A stretch of DNA of 64,000 nt from Inhella inkyongensis. GTDB lineage: Bacteria; Pseudomonadota; Gammaproteobacteria; Burkholderiales; Burkholderiaceae_C. Positions 12,396 through 21,674 of this stretch are shown piece by piece (the first letter of the stretch is position 1; every line of letters starts with the position of its first letter). A model generated the notes under the pieces. That model was not told the DNA's origin, did not search any database, and was given only the letters and a program-made list of their open reading frames with translations. The DNA lies in assembly GCF_005952805.1 (NCBI RefSeq), contig NZ_CP040709.1, positions 2,418,001 through 2,482,000 of the forward strand, written 5' to 3'. The position numbers were made by a program, and so were the translations under genes.

Positions 12396-13361
12396 TCAGC
12401 GAGTGGGAAGCAGCTTAGCAGGGTCTATGGGTTTACCCTTGCGGCGGATCTCAAAATGCAGCTTGACCTGATCTGCATCCGAACTGCCCATTTCAGCAAT
12501 GCGCTGGCCCTTGCGAACCACCTGATCTTCCTTGACCAACAAGGCCTGGTTGTGCGCGTACGCACTCAGGTAGGTGTCGTTGTGTTTGATGATGACCATA
12601 TTGCCGTAGCCGCGCAGGCCGGAACCGGCGTACATCACACGCCCATCGGCTGCGGCCAACACGGCATCGCCCGGCTTACCGGCGATGGCGAGTCCTTTGT
12701 TGCGTTGCTCGTCAAAGCCGGCCGACAAAGGCCCACTCGCCGGCCAAGACCAAACCAACTCACCGTCGGGCAAATTCGCAGCCCCCTGCGGTGCCGGTGA
12801 AGAAGCCGAAGGGATGGCCGGCGCAGCCGATGTCGAGCTTGGTGCTGCCGGAGTTGGAGAGGCAGCAGCCGGGCTCGCATTGGCTGGCCCTGAGGCCGGT
12901 CGCGCCTCCAATGGACGGCCCTCCGCGCGAGCGACGGCCACCGGCTTGCTGCTAAGCCCATCCCCCGCGCCCGGCGCCACCACGCGCAAGACCTGGCCCA
13001 CCTCAATCAAGTTGGGGTTGTCCAGTCCGTTCCAACGCGCCAAATCGCGCCAACTCACGCCGTGGTCGAGCGCAATCCGAATCAAGGTATCACCCGGACG
13101 CACGGCGTAGCTTCCAGCCCGGGAGGGTTCCACGCTACTCACCTTGGGCTCAACCACCGCGGGCGCATTGCCTGGCGCAGCGGTAGCCGTTGGCGCACGC
13201 TCTTCAACTGGCGCGCGGTGAGGCTTGGGGGCGGCGCATCCGGCCAGCAGGCCCACGGCAACCGCAGTTGTGAGCAGCTTGAACTTCGACGTGGTGGAGC
13301 AATTCAGAACCAAGGGCTTGGGCGGGCAGCAAAGCATGGAGTGAGCAATCGGCGACGTCAT
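12396..13361 (-). CDS. nlpD: NlpD-type lipoprotein (LysM + degenerate LytM/M23 domain)
   Basis: Outer-membrane lipoprotein that activates the septal amidase AmiC during cell separation. 321 aa from the first ATG. Seen: hydrophobic signal ending in lipobox LLAGC (Cys about residue 42), a LysM peptidoglycan-binding domain (YAVRPGDTLIRIALDHGVSW), a long Ala/Pro/Ser linker, and a C-terminal M23 fold. The M23 metal ligands are not intact: the usual HxxxD segment reads RNKGLAIAG and HxH is reduced to KLHFE. That fits a regulatory, non-hydrolytic role, as in enteric NlpD and EnvC. The start is uncertain; an internal ATG seven codons downstream is possible. Confidence 0.9.
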   Translation of the reverse strand: MTSPIAHSMLCCPPKPLVLNCSTTSKFKLLTTAVAVGLLAGCAAPKPHRAPVEERAPTATAAPGNAPAVVEPKVSSVEPSRAGSYAVRPGDTLIRIALDHGVSWRDLARWNGLDNPNLIEVGQVLRVVAPGAGDGLSSKPVAVARAEGRPLEARPASGPANASPAAASPTPAAPSSTSAAPAIPSASSPAPQGAANLPDGELVWSWPASGPLSAGFDEQRNKGLAIAGKPGDAVLAAADGRVMYAGSGLRGYGNMVIIKHNDTYLSAYAHNQALLVKEDQVVRKGQRIAEMGSSDADQVKLHFEIRRKGKPIDPAKLLPTR

Positions 13362-13386
13362 CGACCCCTGGTCGCCAAGACTTTGG

Positions 13387-14169
13387 CTAGGGAATGAGGC
13401 CAGATTTTAGAGGGACGAACAAGACCCCTTCGTGCTCCGAGCGGCGCCACTCGCTACGTCCGGAAACCACACAGTGATCGACGACCACCAAAATCTGCGT
13501 CACGCCATCGCGCGCCAGGGTGGGCGCCACAAGGCGACCGCCCGGGGCCAACTGATCCAGCCAGGGTTGCGGCAGGGACTCCCCTCCCGCTGCCGCAATG
13601 ATGTGATCAAAAGGCGCCGAAGGCTTCCAGCCAAGTCGCCCATCGCCATGGATCAGTTGCATCGGACACAAGGGCAACTCGCGCCGCAGTGCGGTGTGGC
13701 GATGGGTCGCCGCCTGGTGCAGCGGCCCGAGGCGTTCGATCGACACGAGCTGCTTAGCCAGTAGACCCAGGAGCATGGCCTGGTAGCCGCATCCCGTCCC
13801 AACTTCCAACACCCGCCCAAGCCCGCCGAGGGCCGCAGCCGCCTCGCTCTGATGCAGAAGGTCCAACATCCGCGCCACCACCGAGGGCTTGGAAATGGTC
13901 TGACCATGTCCGATCGGCAAGCTGGTGTCTTCATAGGCCTGGGGGGCAAAGGCGGTGTCCACAAAGCGGTGGCGCGGCACCTGTGCAAAGGCTTGCAGCA
14001 CACCCTCAGCCTGAACTCCCTGGCGACGCAAACGCTCAACCATGCGCAGCCGAACGCCCGGGGAGTCCAGACCAATGCCGCTAGGCGCCGCCAGGCGCGC
14101 GCGGTCTTGCGCCGCCTGCTGAAGCAGGCGCTGAGGCCGCAGCACCGGAGGGCCGCCGCGCGAACTCAC
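13387..14169 (-). CDS. pcm: Protein-L-isoaspartate O-methyltransferase
   Basis: Repairs isomerised Asp/Asn residues in aged proteins using SAM. 260 aa, longer than E. coli Pcm (208) through an N-terminal extension of about 45 residues. Seen: [20 protein letters not shown] and [20 protein letters not shown] (family signature and active-site region), SAM motif [16 protein letters not shown], and [20 protein letters not shown]. Its start overlaps the surE stop by 4 bases (ATGA), indicating translational coupling. The product belongs to the stationary-phase set with surE and rpoS. Confidence 0.94.
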   Translation of the reverse strand: MSSRGGPPVLRPQRLLQQAAQDRARLAAPSGIGLDSPGVRLRMVERLRRQGVQAEGVLQAFAQVPRHRFVDTAFAPQAYEDTSLPIGHGQTISKPSVVARMLDLLHQSEAAAALGGLGRVLEVGTGCGYQAMLLGLLAKQLVSIERLGPLHQAATHRHTALRRELPLCPMQLIHGDGRLGWKPSAPFDHIIAAAGGESLPQPWLDQLAPGGRLVAPTLARDGVTQILVVVDHCVVSGRSEWRRSEHEGVLFVPLKSGLIP

Positions 14170-14927
14170 TGAGAACCCTCAGCAGAGCCCAAGCGCATGC
14201 GCCAGCGATCCAGGTCGCCGTGATGGGTCAGATCCACCTGCAGGGGCGTGATCGAAACGCGCCCATTCGCTACCGCGAAGAAGTCAGTCCCCTCCCCGGC
14301 CTCCCGCACATCGCCCGGAGGACCAATCCAGTACATGGTCTCGCCACGCGGGTTGACTTGGCTGTGAGCGCCGGCATTGGCATGCCGCTTTCCAAGGCGC
14401 GTCACCTGCCAGGGCAGTTGGTCGGCATCGCTGCGATTGGGAATGTTCACATTGAGCAGAAAGGGCGCCCCAAGTGGCTGAGAGAGCACATGCTCAATCA
14501 CCCGCCGCGCTGCACGGGCCGCCGCATCCAGCTCGCCCCAGTCCCGATCCACCTGGGAGAAGGCAATGGCAGGGATGCCAAACAAATAGCCCTCGGTAGC
14601 GGCCGCAACAGTCCCCGAGTAAATCGTGTCGTCGCCCATGTTGGCCCCGTTGTTGATGCCCGAAAGCACCAAGTCAGGACGCCAGTCCCCCAACAGCGTG
14701 GTGAGCGCCAAATGCACGCAGTCCACGGGCGTGCCGTTGACGAAGCGATGCCCATTCATGCCCCGGTGCACGCTGAGTGGCCGGTGCAGAGACAAGGAGT
14801 TCGAGGTACCACTGGCGTTCTGCTCAGGGGCGATGACTTCGATGTCACCCAAGCCCTGGCAAGCCTGCACCAAAGCAGACAAACCCGGCGCGAGGTAGCC
14901 ATCATCATTGGCAATCAGGATGCGCAT
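14166..14927 (-). CDS. surE: 5'/3'-nucleotidase SurE
   Basis: Metal-dependent nucleotidase acting on nucleoside monophosphates and short polyphosphates. 253 aa. Seen: N-terminal [16 protein letters not shown] with the metal-binding DD pair, [12 protein letters not shown], the [20 protein letters not shown] signature, and NVNIPN. First gene of surE-pcm-nlpD-rpoS. It is divergent from a response-regulator gene across a 94-base gap. Confidence 0.97.
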   Translation of the reverse strand: MRILIANDDGYLAPGLSALVQACQGLGDIEVIAPEQNASGTSNSLSLHRPLSVHRGMNGHRFVNGTPVDCVHLALTTLLGDWRPDLVLSGINNGANMGDDTIYSGTVAAATEGYLFGIPAIAFSQVDRDWGELDAAARAARRVIEHVLSQPLGAPFLLNVNIPNRSDADQLPWQVTRLGKRHANAGAHSQVNPRGETMYWIGPPGDVREAGEGTDFFAVANGRVSITPLQVDLTHHGDLDRWRMRLGSAEGSQ

Positions 14928-14954
14928 GCAGCATTCTAGAAAGCCTTATCGGCT

Positions 14955-14972
14955 CCCCCCGGCTGCGGGGGG
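14955..14972. repeat. C6/G6 inverted repeat between divergent surE and response regulator
   Basis: CCCCCC (14955-14960) and GGGGGG (14967-14972) separated by six bases, within the 94-base divergent gap. It may be an operator-like or structural element; no function can be assigned. Confidence 0.4.
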
Positions 14973-15021
14973 TCTGCAAAGCGGTCAGCGGGTAGCATGA
15001 CCGATCGCTCTGCTCAATCCC

Positions 15022-15762
15022 ATGCCTGTCAAAGTTCTGATCCTTGAAGACAATCCGGTTGCCCGGAGCTTTTTGTGCAAGGTTGTGCGCGAAAGCTTCA
15101 GCGACGAACTGCAGATCATTGAAGCTGCGGACCTGGAAACCGCACGCCGAGAAGTCGCCCGCCATGGGCACGGCGTAGATGGCGGCGTCAAGCTATTCCT
15201 TGTTGACCTGGAACTGCCCGATGGCAACGGCATGGAACTGCTGGCCGAGTTGGCGGGATCCGCTGCGCTGAAGATCGTCAGCACCCTCTATTCGGACGAC
15301 GATCATTTGTTCCCCGCACTGCAGTGTGGCGCCGATGGCTATCTGCTGAAGGAAGACCGATTCGAAGTACTGGTGGAGGAATTGCAGCGCATCGTGCGCG
15401 GGCAACCGCCGCTGTCCCCCGCTATCGCACGCCGATTGCTGAGCCACTTTCGGCCGGGCAGTTCCGGCGAAAGCGGGCCGATGGGCCTCAACAGCGGCTT
15501 CGGTGCCTTCTCTGCCAGCGGCTATTCGGTCTCACGCCCTGTGGCGCTGGACCCCATTCAGGCCGAATCCATCCGGCTGTCGCCGCGAGAGAACGAAGTG
15601 CTGACTTACCTCAGCAAGGGCTTCACCATCAAGGAGATTGCAAACCTGATGGGGATCAAGTGGTACACGGTGAACGACCACATCAAGTCGATTTACAAAA
15701 AGCTCAATGTATCCAGCCGAGCCGAAGCCGCCGTATTGGCCAGCAAGCAGGGATTGGTTTAA
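15022..15762 (+). CDS. Orphan NarL/LuxR-family response regulator
   Basis: 246-aa two-domain transcription regulator. N-terminal receiver domain: acidic pair in LILEDN (about 9-10), phospho-acceptor Asp in LFLVDLELPDGNG (about 62), Thr/Ser in KIVSTLYSDDD and Lys in GADGYLLKED. A Gly/Ser-rich linker of ~50 residues follows (about 145-195). The C-terminal LuxR helix-turn-helix is SPRENEVLTYLSKGFTIKEI followed by YTVNDHIKSIYKKLNVSSRA. No sensor kinase lies next to it, so its signal is unknown. It is followed by a strong terminator and is divergent from surE. Confidence 0.92.
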   Translation: MPVKVLILEDNPVARSFLCKVVRESFSDELQIIEAADLETARREVARHGHGVDGGVKLFLVDLELPDGNGMELLAELAGSAALKIVSTLYSDDDHLFPALQCGADGYLLKEDRFEVLVEELQRIVRGQPPLSPAIARRLLSHFRPGSSGESGPMGLNSGFGAFSASGYSVSRPVALDPIQAESIRLSPRENEVLTYLSKGFTIKEIANLMGIKWYTVNDHIKSIYKKLNVSSRAEAAVLASKQGLV

Positions 15763-15786
15763 AGCCCTTTCTTTGCCGGCAGAATG

Positions 15787-15819
15787 AAAAAAGGCGCTCC
15801 AACTGGAGCGCCTTTTTCA
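15787..15819. terminator. Bidirectional terminator between response regulator and tRNA-His
   Basis: 8-bp perfect stem GGCGCTCC / GGAGCGCC with a 4-base loop, flanked by an A-run on the left and TTTTT on the right. It can therefore stop both the plus-strand regulator gene and the minus-strand tRNA-His transcript. Confidence 0.88.
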
Positions 15820-15824
15820 TGTCT

Positions 15825-15901
15825 TGGGGTGGCTGACGGGACTCGAACCCGCGACAACAGGAATCACAATCCTGGACTCTACCAACTGAGCTACAGCCAC
15901 C
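15825..15901 (-). tRNA. tRNA-His (GTG)
   Basis: Cloverleaf read on the minus strand with 5' GGTGGCTGTAGCTCAGTTGG, anticodon GTG in the loop TTGTGAT on a CAGGA/TCCTG stem, and T-loop TTCGAGT. The extra G-1 paired to C73, the histidine identity element, gives an 8-bp acceptor, and CCA is encoded. 77 bases. Confidence 0.96.
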
Positions 15902-15930
15902 GTCGAAAGCCAAGCAGTATAGCAGGCTTT

Positions 15931-17838
15931 TTACTGTTGAGAAGCTGCAGATGCAGCAGGCGCTGCAACGAGCAGCTTGGCCTTCAAGCTCAGCTTCAAA
16001 GCTTCCAGGTAGGCCTGAGCTTCGGCTGCTGACTGGGCCTGCGCAAACTGGGGGGCGGCGGACTTTGCCATCGTGGCCTCGGGCGCGCCGATCTTGCCAA
16101 CGCGAATCAGCAAATAGCCCGCATTGCCAAGGTCGACTCCCACCACAGCAGGAAGCTTCTTGGCGTCGGCCCGCATCAGCGCGCTCATCGCTGCCTCAGG
16201 CAAACCCTGCGCAGCGGCACGAGAAACCCAGCGAGGCGCATCCCACGCCTGCGACTCCGGATCCTTTTGCAGCGCTGCGAGTTGCTTCTCGCCATCGGCC
16301 TTCGCCAACGCCGCAGCACGCTCAGCCACCAGTTGGCCACGCACCAGTTCGCGCACTTCATCCAGCGCCGGCGCTGCGGCCGGCTGATGCTTGAGCACGC
16401 GTGCGGAAACCATCTGTTGCGGCGCCGTCTCTACCGCCTCGGTGTTGCGCTTGCTCTTCAACGATTCCGCAGCAAACACCAGTTCCAGCAGCTTGGCAGA
16501 AGCCAACGGCCCCTGCGCCCCAGGGCGCGGCTGACGCGGCAACTCGGCCTGCTGCACCTTGAGACCGAACTTTTCAGCCACAGGTTGCAAGGCATCTGCC
16601 TGCTCATAGACCATATTGCTGAACTGCTCAGACAACTCTTGGAAGCGCTTGCGCGCCAAGTCAGTTCGCTGCTGCGCCTCGATCTCCGGCCGCACTTCCT
16701 CGAAGCTACGCGCACTGCCCCCACGGATGGCGACCAGCTCAATCAGGTGAAAACCGAATTCACTGCGGACAATGGGACTGACTTCACCCACCTTGAGCGC
16801 GAAGGCTGCATCCGAGAAGGGCTTGACCATGGCCTCACGACCAAAAAAGTCAAGGTCGCCACCATTCGCAGCCGAGCCCTCATCCTGCGAGTGCTTGCGC
16901 GCCAGATCTGCGAACTGCTTGGGGTCCTTGCGCAGTTCGGCCAGCAGTCCCTCGAGCTTGCTGCGCGCGGCCTTCTCCTCATCCGGCTTCGCATCAGCAG
17001 CGAGTTTCACCAAAATGTGGCGAGCGCGGCGCTCCTCGGCGGTCGAGTAACGGCTGCGGTTTTGCTCATAGAAGGTCCGCAGATCCGCCTCAGACACCGT
17101 CACACCGGCCTTCAGCGCCTCGGCATCCAACACCAGGTACTCAATCTGGGCCTGCTCTGGCCGCTTCCAGCGCTCTTGCGTCACCGGCAAGGCATAAAAA
17201 GCCTTGACCTCGTCGTCGCTCACCGTCACTTGCGCCTTGAAGGCAGCCGCGTCGACTCGCTTGAGGCTGATCTCACGCTGCTCCAAATAGGCGTTCATCA
17301 CGGCCTGAGTGGCCACCGCCGTCTCGCTACCGCGAGACTGGGTGGGCGACAGCACCTGGCGCAGGGTCAGGTCCTGACGCAGCCGCTGGACAAAGCCCTC
17401 GCTGCTCATGCCCTGGGCGGCTAGCACCGCCTTGTTCACACTGCCATCGGCATTGCGCAAGAAGGCCAAGTTCGGATCGCGATCGAACACCGACTTCAGG
17501 CGGGCATCGGCCACTTCCAAGTGCTGCTTCTGCGCCGCGGAGAGCAACACCCGCTGATCCAGCAATCCCTCCAGAGCCTGCTGACGCGCCTGCGGCGAGT
17601 CCAAAAGCTTGGCGTCAATTTGCGGATTCTGGCTGCGCAAGCGATCCGCCTGCTCGCGCACAGCGGCATCCCACTCCGCTTGGGTAATACGCTGGCCGTC
17701 CACCGTGGCCACACCGGCTCCCGAGCCATCCATAAAGCCGGAATACCCCTGCACACCCAGCGCAACAAAGGAAGGCAGGATCAGCACAAGCAATCCCAGT
17801 TGCAGCCAGCGGCTGTGCGTGCGAACGAACTCAAACAT
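15931..17838 (-). CDS. ppiD: Periplasmic folding factor PpiD (SurA_N/parvulin)
   Basis: Inner-membrane-anchored periplasmic chaperone/prolyl isomerase assisting outer-membrane protein folding. 635 aa. Seen: a single N-terminal membrane anchor (WLQLGLLVLILPSFVALGV), the SurA_N-like chaperone region (VDGQRITQAEWDAAVREQ), a parvulin domain at about 265-365 (ARHILVKLAADAKPDEE, then FGREAMVKPFSDAAFALKVG and FGFHLIELV), and a C-terminal helical part ending in a small Ala-rich tail. It stands alone between tRNA-His and tRNA-Val. HU precedes it, as hupB does in E. coli, here with a tRNA and terminator between. Confidence 0.94.
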   Translation of the reverse strand: MFEFVRTHSRWLQLGLLVLILPSFVALGVQGYSGFMDGSGAGVATVDGQRITQAEWDAAVREQADRLRSQNPQIDAKLLDSPQARQQALEGLLDQRVLLSAAQKQHLEVADARLKSVFDRDPNLAFLRNADGSVNKAVLAAQGMSSEGFVQRLRQDLTLRQVLSPTQSRGSETAVATQAVMNAYLEQREISLKRVDAAAFKAQVTVSDDEVKAFYALPVTQERWKRPEQAQIEYLVLDAEALKAGVTVSEADLRTFYEQNRSRYSTAEERRARHILVKLAADAKPDEEKAARSKLEGLLAELRKDPKQFADLARKHSQDEGSAANGGDLDFFGREAMVKPFSDAAFALKVGEVSPIVRSEFGFHLIELVAIRGGSARSFEEVRPEIEAQQRTDLARKRFQELSEQFSNMVYEQADALQPVAEKFGLKVQQAELPRQPRPGAQGPLASAKLLELVFAAESLKSKRNTEAVETAPQQMVSARVLKHQPAAAPALDEVRELVRGQLVAERAAALAKADGEKQLAALQKDPESQAWDAPRWVSRAAAQGLPEAAMSALMRADAKKLPAVVGVDLGNAGYLLIRVGKIGAPEATMAKSAAPQFAQAQSAAEAQAYLEALKLSLKAKLLVAAPAASAASQQ

Positions 17839-17914
17839 CCGAAGTCCTCAAACGGCGCCGTGGCGCCGGTGCAGTGAACAAGCTAAAACAACCAGACCGA
17901 ACAGCATGCAAGCA

Positions 17915-17940
17915 AACAAAAGGCGAACCGAAGTTCGCCT
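17915..17940 (-). terminator. Terminator after the hupB/tRNA-Val transcript
   Basis: 7-bp stem GGCGAAC / GTTCGCC with a CGAA-type tetraloop. On the minus strand it is followed by TTTTGTTTG, placing it after tRNA-Val and before ppiD. Confidence 0.75.
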
Positions 17941-18009
17941 TAGGGGGCCCGTAGGGGCGCGATTGTAGGCAGTCAGCCAGCGTCAAACCGCGTTGTAAAG
18001 GAAAGCCGG

Positions 18010-18085
18010 TGGTGGGTGCTGACGGGCTCGAACCGCCGACCTACGCCTTGTAAGGGCGCCGCTCTACCAACTGAGCTAAGCACCC
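18010..18085 (-). tRNA. tRNA-Val (TAC)
   Basis: Minus-strand cloverleaf beginning GGGTGCTTAGCTCAGTTGG, anticodon TAC in the loop CTTACAA, T-loop TTCGAGC, discriminator A and encoded CCA. 76 bases. It lies 9 bases downstream of the hupB stop, so the two are probably co-transcribed and processed. Confidence 0.96.
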
Positions 18086-18094
18086 GGCCTTCTA

Positions 18095-18367
18095 TTACTT
18101 GATGGCGTCCTTCAAGGCCTTGCCCGGCTTGAACTTGGGCGTCTTGCTGGACTTGATCTTGATGGCGTCACCGGTGCGCGGATTGCGACCGGTGCGCGCA
18201 GCGCGCTTGGTCACACTAAAGCTGCCAAAGCCCAGGACCGACACCGTGCCGTTCTTCTTCAGGGTCGTCTTGATGCCACCAATCATGGCCTCCAGGGCGC
18301 GCTGCGCGGCCGCCTTGGAAAGATCAGCCTGCTTGGCGATGTGTTCAATCAATTCAGTCTTGTTCAC
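18095..18367 (-). CDS. hupB: DNA-binding protein HU-beta
   Basis: Small histone-like protein that bends and compacts DNA. With the GTG start at 18367 the protein is 90 aa, the exact family length, beginning with the canonical NKTELIEHIAK. An upstream ATG would add nine atypical residues. Seen: LGFGSFSVTKRAARTGRNPR (the beta-arm with the intercalating GRNP segment) and FKPGKALKDAIK at the C-terminus. Confidence 0.95.
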   Translation of the reverse strand: MNKTELIEHIAKQADLSKAAAQRALEAMIGGIKTTLKKNGTVSVLGFGSFSVTKRAARTGRNPRTGDAIKIKSSKTPKFKPGKALKDAIK

Positions 18368-18457
18368 GCGAACGCCCCCTCTTGGCGAATTCATGGAAAA
18401 ACTTTTGTGCCCTTGCCTGCGACAGCGGCGACAAGGGCGCGGATTCTAGGCGCAGCT

Positions 18458-19033
18458 TCAGCCCGCGCGCGCGCGAATTTCCGGCACGGCCTTTTGCAGG
18501 TAATAAACCATCGACCACACCGTCAGGATCACCGCCCCCCCAAGCAGCCATTGCCCCCAGAGCCGGGTATCGATCACACCGAAGAGTTGGCCATCAAAGA
18601 GCAGGAAGGGAATGGCGACCATCTGCGCCGTGGTCTTCAGCTTGCCCACCATATGAACGGCCACGCTGCGAGAAGCACCAATTTGCGCCATCCACTCCCG
18701 CAGGGCGGAAATGGCGATCTCACGCCCAATGATGACCAGCGAGAACAAGGCGCCCCAGCCACCCATGCGCTGCATGTCCAGCAGCACCAACAAGGACGCG
18801 CAGACCAAAAACTTGTCGGCCACGGGATCAAGGAAAGCACCAAAGGACGAGGTTTGATTCAGGCGCCGGGCCAAGTAGCCATCCAGCCAATCTGTCAGTG
18901 CCACCGCCACGAACAACACTGTGGCGACGAGATTGCGCAACTCGGCACTCCAGGGCATCTGAAAAATCCCCACGATCAGGGGAATGGCCACGATGCGGGC
19001 CCAGGTCAGCAGCGTTGGAAGGGTCAGAAACAT
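18458..19033 (-). CDS. pgsA: CDP-diacylglycerol-glycerol-3-phosphate phosphatidyltransferase
   Basis: Inner-membrane enzyme making phosphatidylglycerophosphate, the committed step to phosphatidylglycerol and cardiolipin. 191 aa, multiple membrane helices. The CDP-alcohol phosphotransferase signature is complete: DWLDGYLARR followed by GAFLDPVADK, i.e. D-x2-D-G-x2-A-R-x8-G-x3-D-x3-D. It lies 24 bases downstream of a small lipoprotein gene and after uvrC, the uvrC-pgsA arrangement common in proteobacteria. Confidence 0.97.
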   Translation of the reverse strand: MFLTLPTLLTWARIVAIPLIVGIFQMPWSAELRNLVATVLFVAVALTDWLDGYLARRLNQTSSFGAFLDPVADKFLVCASLLVLLDMQRMGGWGALFSLVIIGREIAISALREWMAQIGASRSVAVHMVGKLKTTAQMVAIPFLLFDGQLFGVIDTRLWGQWLLGGAVILTVWSMVYYLQKAVPEIRARAG

Positions 19034-19057
19034 AGAGGCATTGTGGGGCAGGCCGCG

Positions 19058-19567
19058 TCAGTTCAGGCTGCGCGGCTTGAAGCGGCGCGCGTCATCGAAC
19101 AAATAGGTCTCGGTGAAGACCAGGGGACCAGGCACGCGGCGCAAATCACCAAAGGGTGCCGCCCGCTCAATCGCCTTGCGGGCCAACTGAACGGTGTCCT
19201 TGGCCTGGCCAGGTTCACGCAGCAAGTCGATGCGCTTGACTCGCCCGTCGGAATGCAGCTCCAGCTTGAAAACCGGAACCGCCAGCAGCACCGCAGGCGG
19301 TTGACTCAGGTAAGCCTGCTCGGGATTGGCCTCGACCACACAACGCGCCACATGCAGACGCAGGGCATCCAAACTGCGCACGGCATGCGCCTGCGTCGCG
19401 CAACTGGCGGGCTTATTGGGCCGCGCGGCTTCAGCGCGCCCCCCAGGGCGCGGCAACTCGCTAGGGACTGGCCGATCGGGAGGAGGCGCAGGCTGCCGCT
19501 GACCACAAGCAGACATCAGCCCCAGAAGGCCCACAGCCATGGCGCGACGCAGCGCTGTGCGGCCCAT
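19058..19567 (-). CDS. Predicted lipoprotein with TonB-C-like domain
   Basis: Unrecognised gene product, 169 aa from the ATG at 19567. That start sits 4 bases after uvrC and gives a proper lipoprotein signal (MGRTALRRAMAVGLLGLMSAC). A longer reading frame would overlap uvrC and is rejected. After a Pro-rich linker, the C-terminal ~75 residues (VFKLELHSDGRVKRIDLLRE, KAIERAAPFGDLR, FTETYLFDD) resemble the TonB C-terminal fold, in which a variable-strand protein contacts a partner. There is no TonB membrane anchor and no exbB/exbD nearby, so iron transport is not implied. Lying between uvrC and pgsA, it may be co-transcribed with both. Confidence 0.6.
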   Translation of the reverse strand: MGRTALRRAMAVGLLGLMSACGQRQPAPPPDRPVPSELPRPGGRAEAARPNKPASCATQAHAVRSLDALRLHVARCVVEANPEQAYLSQPPAVLLAVPVFKLELHSDGRVKRIDLLREPGQAKDTVQLARKAIERAAPFGDLRRVPGPLVFTETYLFDDARRFKPRSLN

Positions 19568-19571
19568 GAAA

Positions 19572-21641
19572 TCAGCGGAACGCACGGTAAATCTCCTGCG
19601 CCAAGTCCCTGGATATGCCCTTGACGCCGGACAGCTCCTCAACGCTCGCAGCCTCGACACCCTTGATGCCACCAAAGCGCTGCAGCAATGCCGCACGCTT
19701 GCGCGGCCCCACGCCGGCAATGTCTTCAAGCCGCGACCCGCGCATGCGGGTGCTGGCACGCCGCGCACGCATGCCGGTAATAGCAAAGCGGTGGGCCTCA
19801 TCACGAATTTCTGCCACCAGCATCAAGGCCGACGACTGTGGGTTCAAGCTGAGCTTGGGGCGCCCATCCGCAAAGACCAGCTCCTCCAACCCCACTTTGC
19901 GGCCCTCGCCTTTTTCCACTCCAACCAAGCGGGCCAAATCCGCCCCCAGAGACTCAAACACCTCGCGCGCCACACCCACCTGGCCACGTCCACCATCAAT
20001 CAAAACGACGTCGGGCCAGCGCAGAGAAGCAGAGGACTCCTCCGAGGACTCATGCTGCGCCAAGGCGCTGGCCAATTTGCTGTACCGACGCGTCAATACC
20101 TGGCGCATAGCGGCATAGTCATCACCCCCCTGGATACCTTCGATGTTGTAGCGACGGTACTGGCTCGGTTGCATGGCGTGCTGCTCAAACACCACGCAGG
20201 AGGCCACGGTCGCCTCGCCTGCGGTATGGCTGATGTCAAAGCACTCGATGCGCAGCTGACCCAGGTCCGCCCCCTCAAAGCCCAAGACTTCAGACAGGGC
20301 TCGCGTGCGCGCCTGCTGCGAGCCCTCCTCGGCCAACAAGCGTTCCAGGGCCAGATCAGCCCCTTGCACACACATGTCCAGCCAGATTCTGCGTGGCCCC
20401 CGCGGTTGATCCTGCACGGTCAGGCGTCGCCCGGCTTGTGCCATCAAGGCCTCCACCAGCGCGGGATCCACGGCCTCATTCACCAAGATGAGCGCCGGCA
20501 TCTCTCCACCGAGGTAGTGCTGCGTCAAAAAGGCCTCCAGCACCTGCTGTGCGGCACTCTTTTCTTGGGGCAGCACAGTGGTCTCGTCTCCTTCCGCCCC
20601 GAGCTGCAAGGCGGTCGCGTCTTCAACGTGGGAAGGGAACAAGGCCCGATCTCCCAAATGCCGCCCGCCCCGCACCATGGCGAAATTGACGCAGGCACGC
20701 CCACCACGCACTCGCACCGCGATGACGTCGACGTCGCGCTCGCCCCCGCTGGCACTGCTGGCTTCCACCGCTTGCTGCTGCAACACCTGTGACAAGGCCG
20801 CGATCTGGTCGCGGACCTCGGCCGCCCGCTCGTATTCCAAGGCCTGCGCGTGCAGGGCCATTCGCTGCTGCAACTCGCGAAGCACTTCATCGCTGGCCCC
20901 CCGCAGAAATGCGTCGGCTCGGTCCAGGTCTTTGTCGTAGTCAGTCTCACTGATCAAACCCACACAGGGCGCACTGCAGCGGCGGATCTGGTGCAAAAGG
21001 CAGGGTCGGCTGCGGTGATTGAAGACCGCGTCCTCACAGGTTCGCAGGCGGAACACCCGCTGAACCAGCTCAATGGTCTGCCGTACCGCCAGACTGTTGG
21101 GGAATGGCCCAAAGTAGCGCCCTCGTTTATCGACCGCACCGCGGTAGTAGCTGAGGCGGGCAAAGCGGTGCGCAGAGAAGCGCACATAGGGATAGCTCTT
21201 GTCGTCGCGGAACAGGATGTTGAAGCGCGGATCCAGGGTCTTGATCAGCGTGTTTTCCAGCAGCAAGGCCTCAGCCTCGGTGCGCACCACGGTGGTCTCC
21301 AACTTGGCCACTCGAGCCACCATCAGGCCGATGCGAGTGCCCCCGTGGTCGCGCTGGAAATAGCTGCTGACACGCCGACGCAATAGCTTGGCTTTGCCGA
21401 CATACAGCACCTGCCCGCGCGCATCCAAAAAGCGATACACACCAGGCAACAAGGGCAGAGCAGCCACCTCAGCCAAAAGACGTTCGCGCAGTGGCCGTGC
21501 GGCCGCTATGAGAGCAGCGACCTCCTCGGCCTCCATCTGCGTGGCCCGCTCCCGCTCTTGCTCCCAGGTCAACAGCTGCGCAGCCCCAAGATCGCTATCT
21601 AGAGAGGACGGTGGCGGGTTCACAGCAGGATCAACAGTCAT
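19572..21641 (-). CDS. uvrC: Excinuclease ABC subunit C
   Basis: Dual-incision nuclease of nucleotide excision repair. 689 aa, longer than E. coli UvrC (610) owing to an N-terminal extension of ~60 residues before the GIY-YIG domain ([20 protein letters not shown]). Seen in order: GIY-YIG nuclease (3' incision), a UVR/coiled region ([20 protein letters not shown]) that meets UvrB, an RNase H-like domain ([31 protein letters not shown]) for 5' incision, and tandem helix-hairpin-helix ([19 protein letters not shown]). The long extension could partly be a mis-set start, since internal methionines exist. Confidence 0.96.
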   Translation of the reverse strand: MTVDPAVNPPPSSLDSDLGAAQLLTWEQERERATQMEAEEVAALIAAARPLRERLLAEVAALPLLPGVYRFLDARGQVLYVGKAKLLRRRVSSYFQRDHGGTRIGLMVARVAKLETTVVRTEAEALLLENTLIKTLDPRFNILFRDDKSYPYVRFSAHRFARLSYYRGAVDKRGRYFGPFPNSLAVRQTIELVQRVFRLRTCEDAVFNHRSRPCLLHQIRRCSAPCVGLISETDYDKDLDRADAFLRGASDEVLRELQQRMALHAQALEYERAAEVRDQIAALSQVLQQQAVEASSASGGERDVDVIAVRVRGGRACVNFAMVRGGRHLGDRALFPSHVEDATALQLGAEGDETTVLPQEKSAAQQVLEAFLTQHYLGGEMPALILVNEAVDPALVEALMAQAGRRLTVQDQPRGPRRIWLDMCVQGADLALERLLAEEGSQQARTRALSEVLGFEGADLGQLRIECFDISHTAGEATVASCVVFEQHAMQPSQYRRYNIEGIQGGDDYAAMRQVLTRRYSKLASALAQHESSEESSASLRWPDVVLIDGGRGQVGVAREVFESLGADLARLVGVEKGEGRKVGLEELVFADGRPKLSLNPQSSALMLVAEIRDEAHRFAITGMRARRASTRMRGSRLEDIAGVGPRKRAALLQRFGGIKGVEAASVEELSGVKGISRDLAQEIYRAFR

Positions 21642-21674
21642 TCCCGCATTTTGCGAGCCTTGGACAATGTCCTA

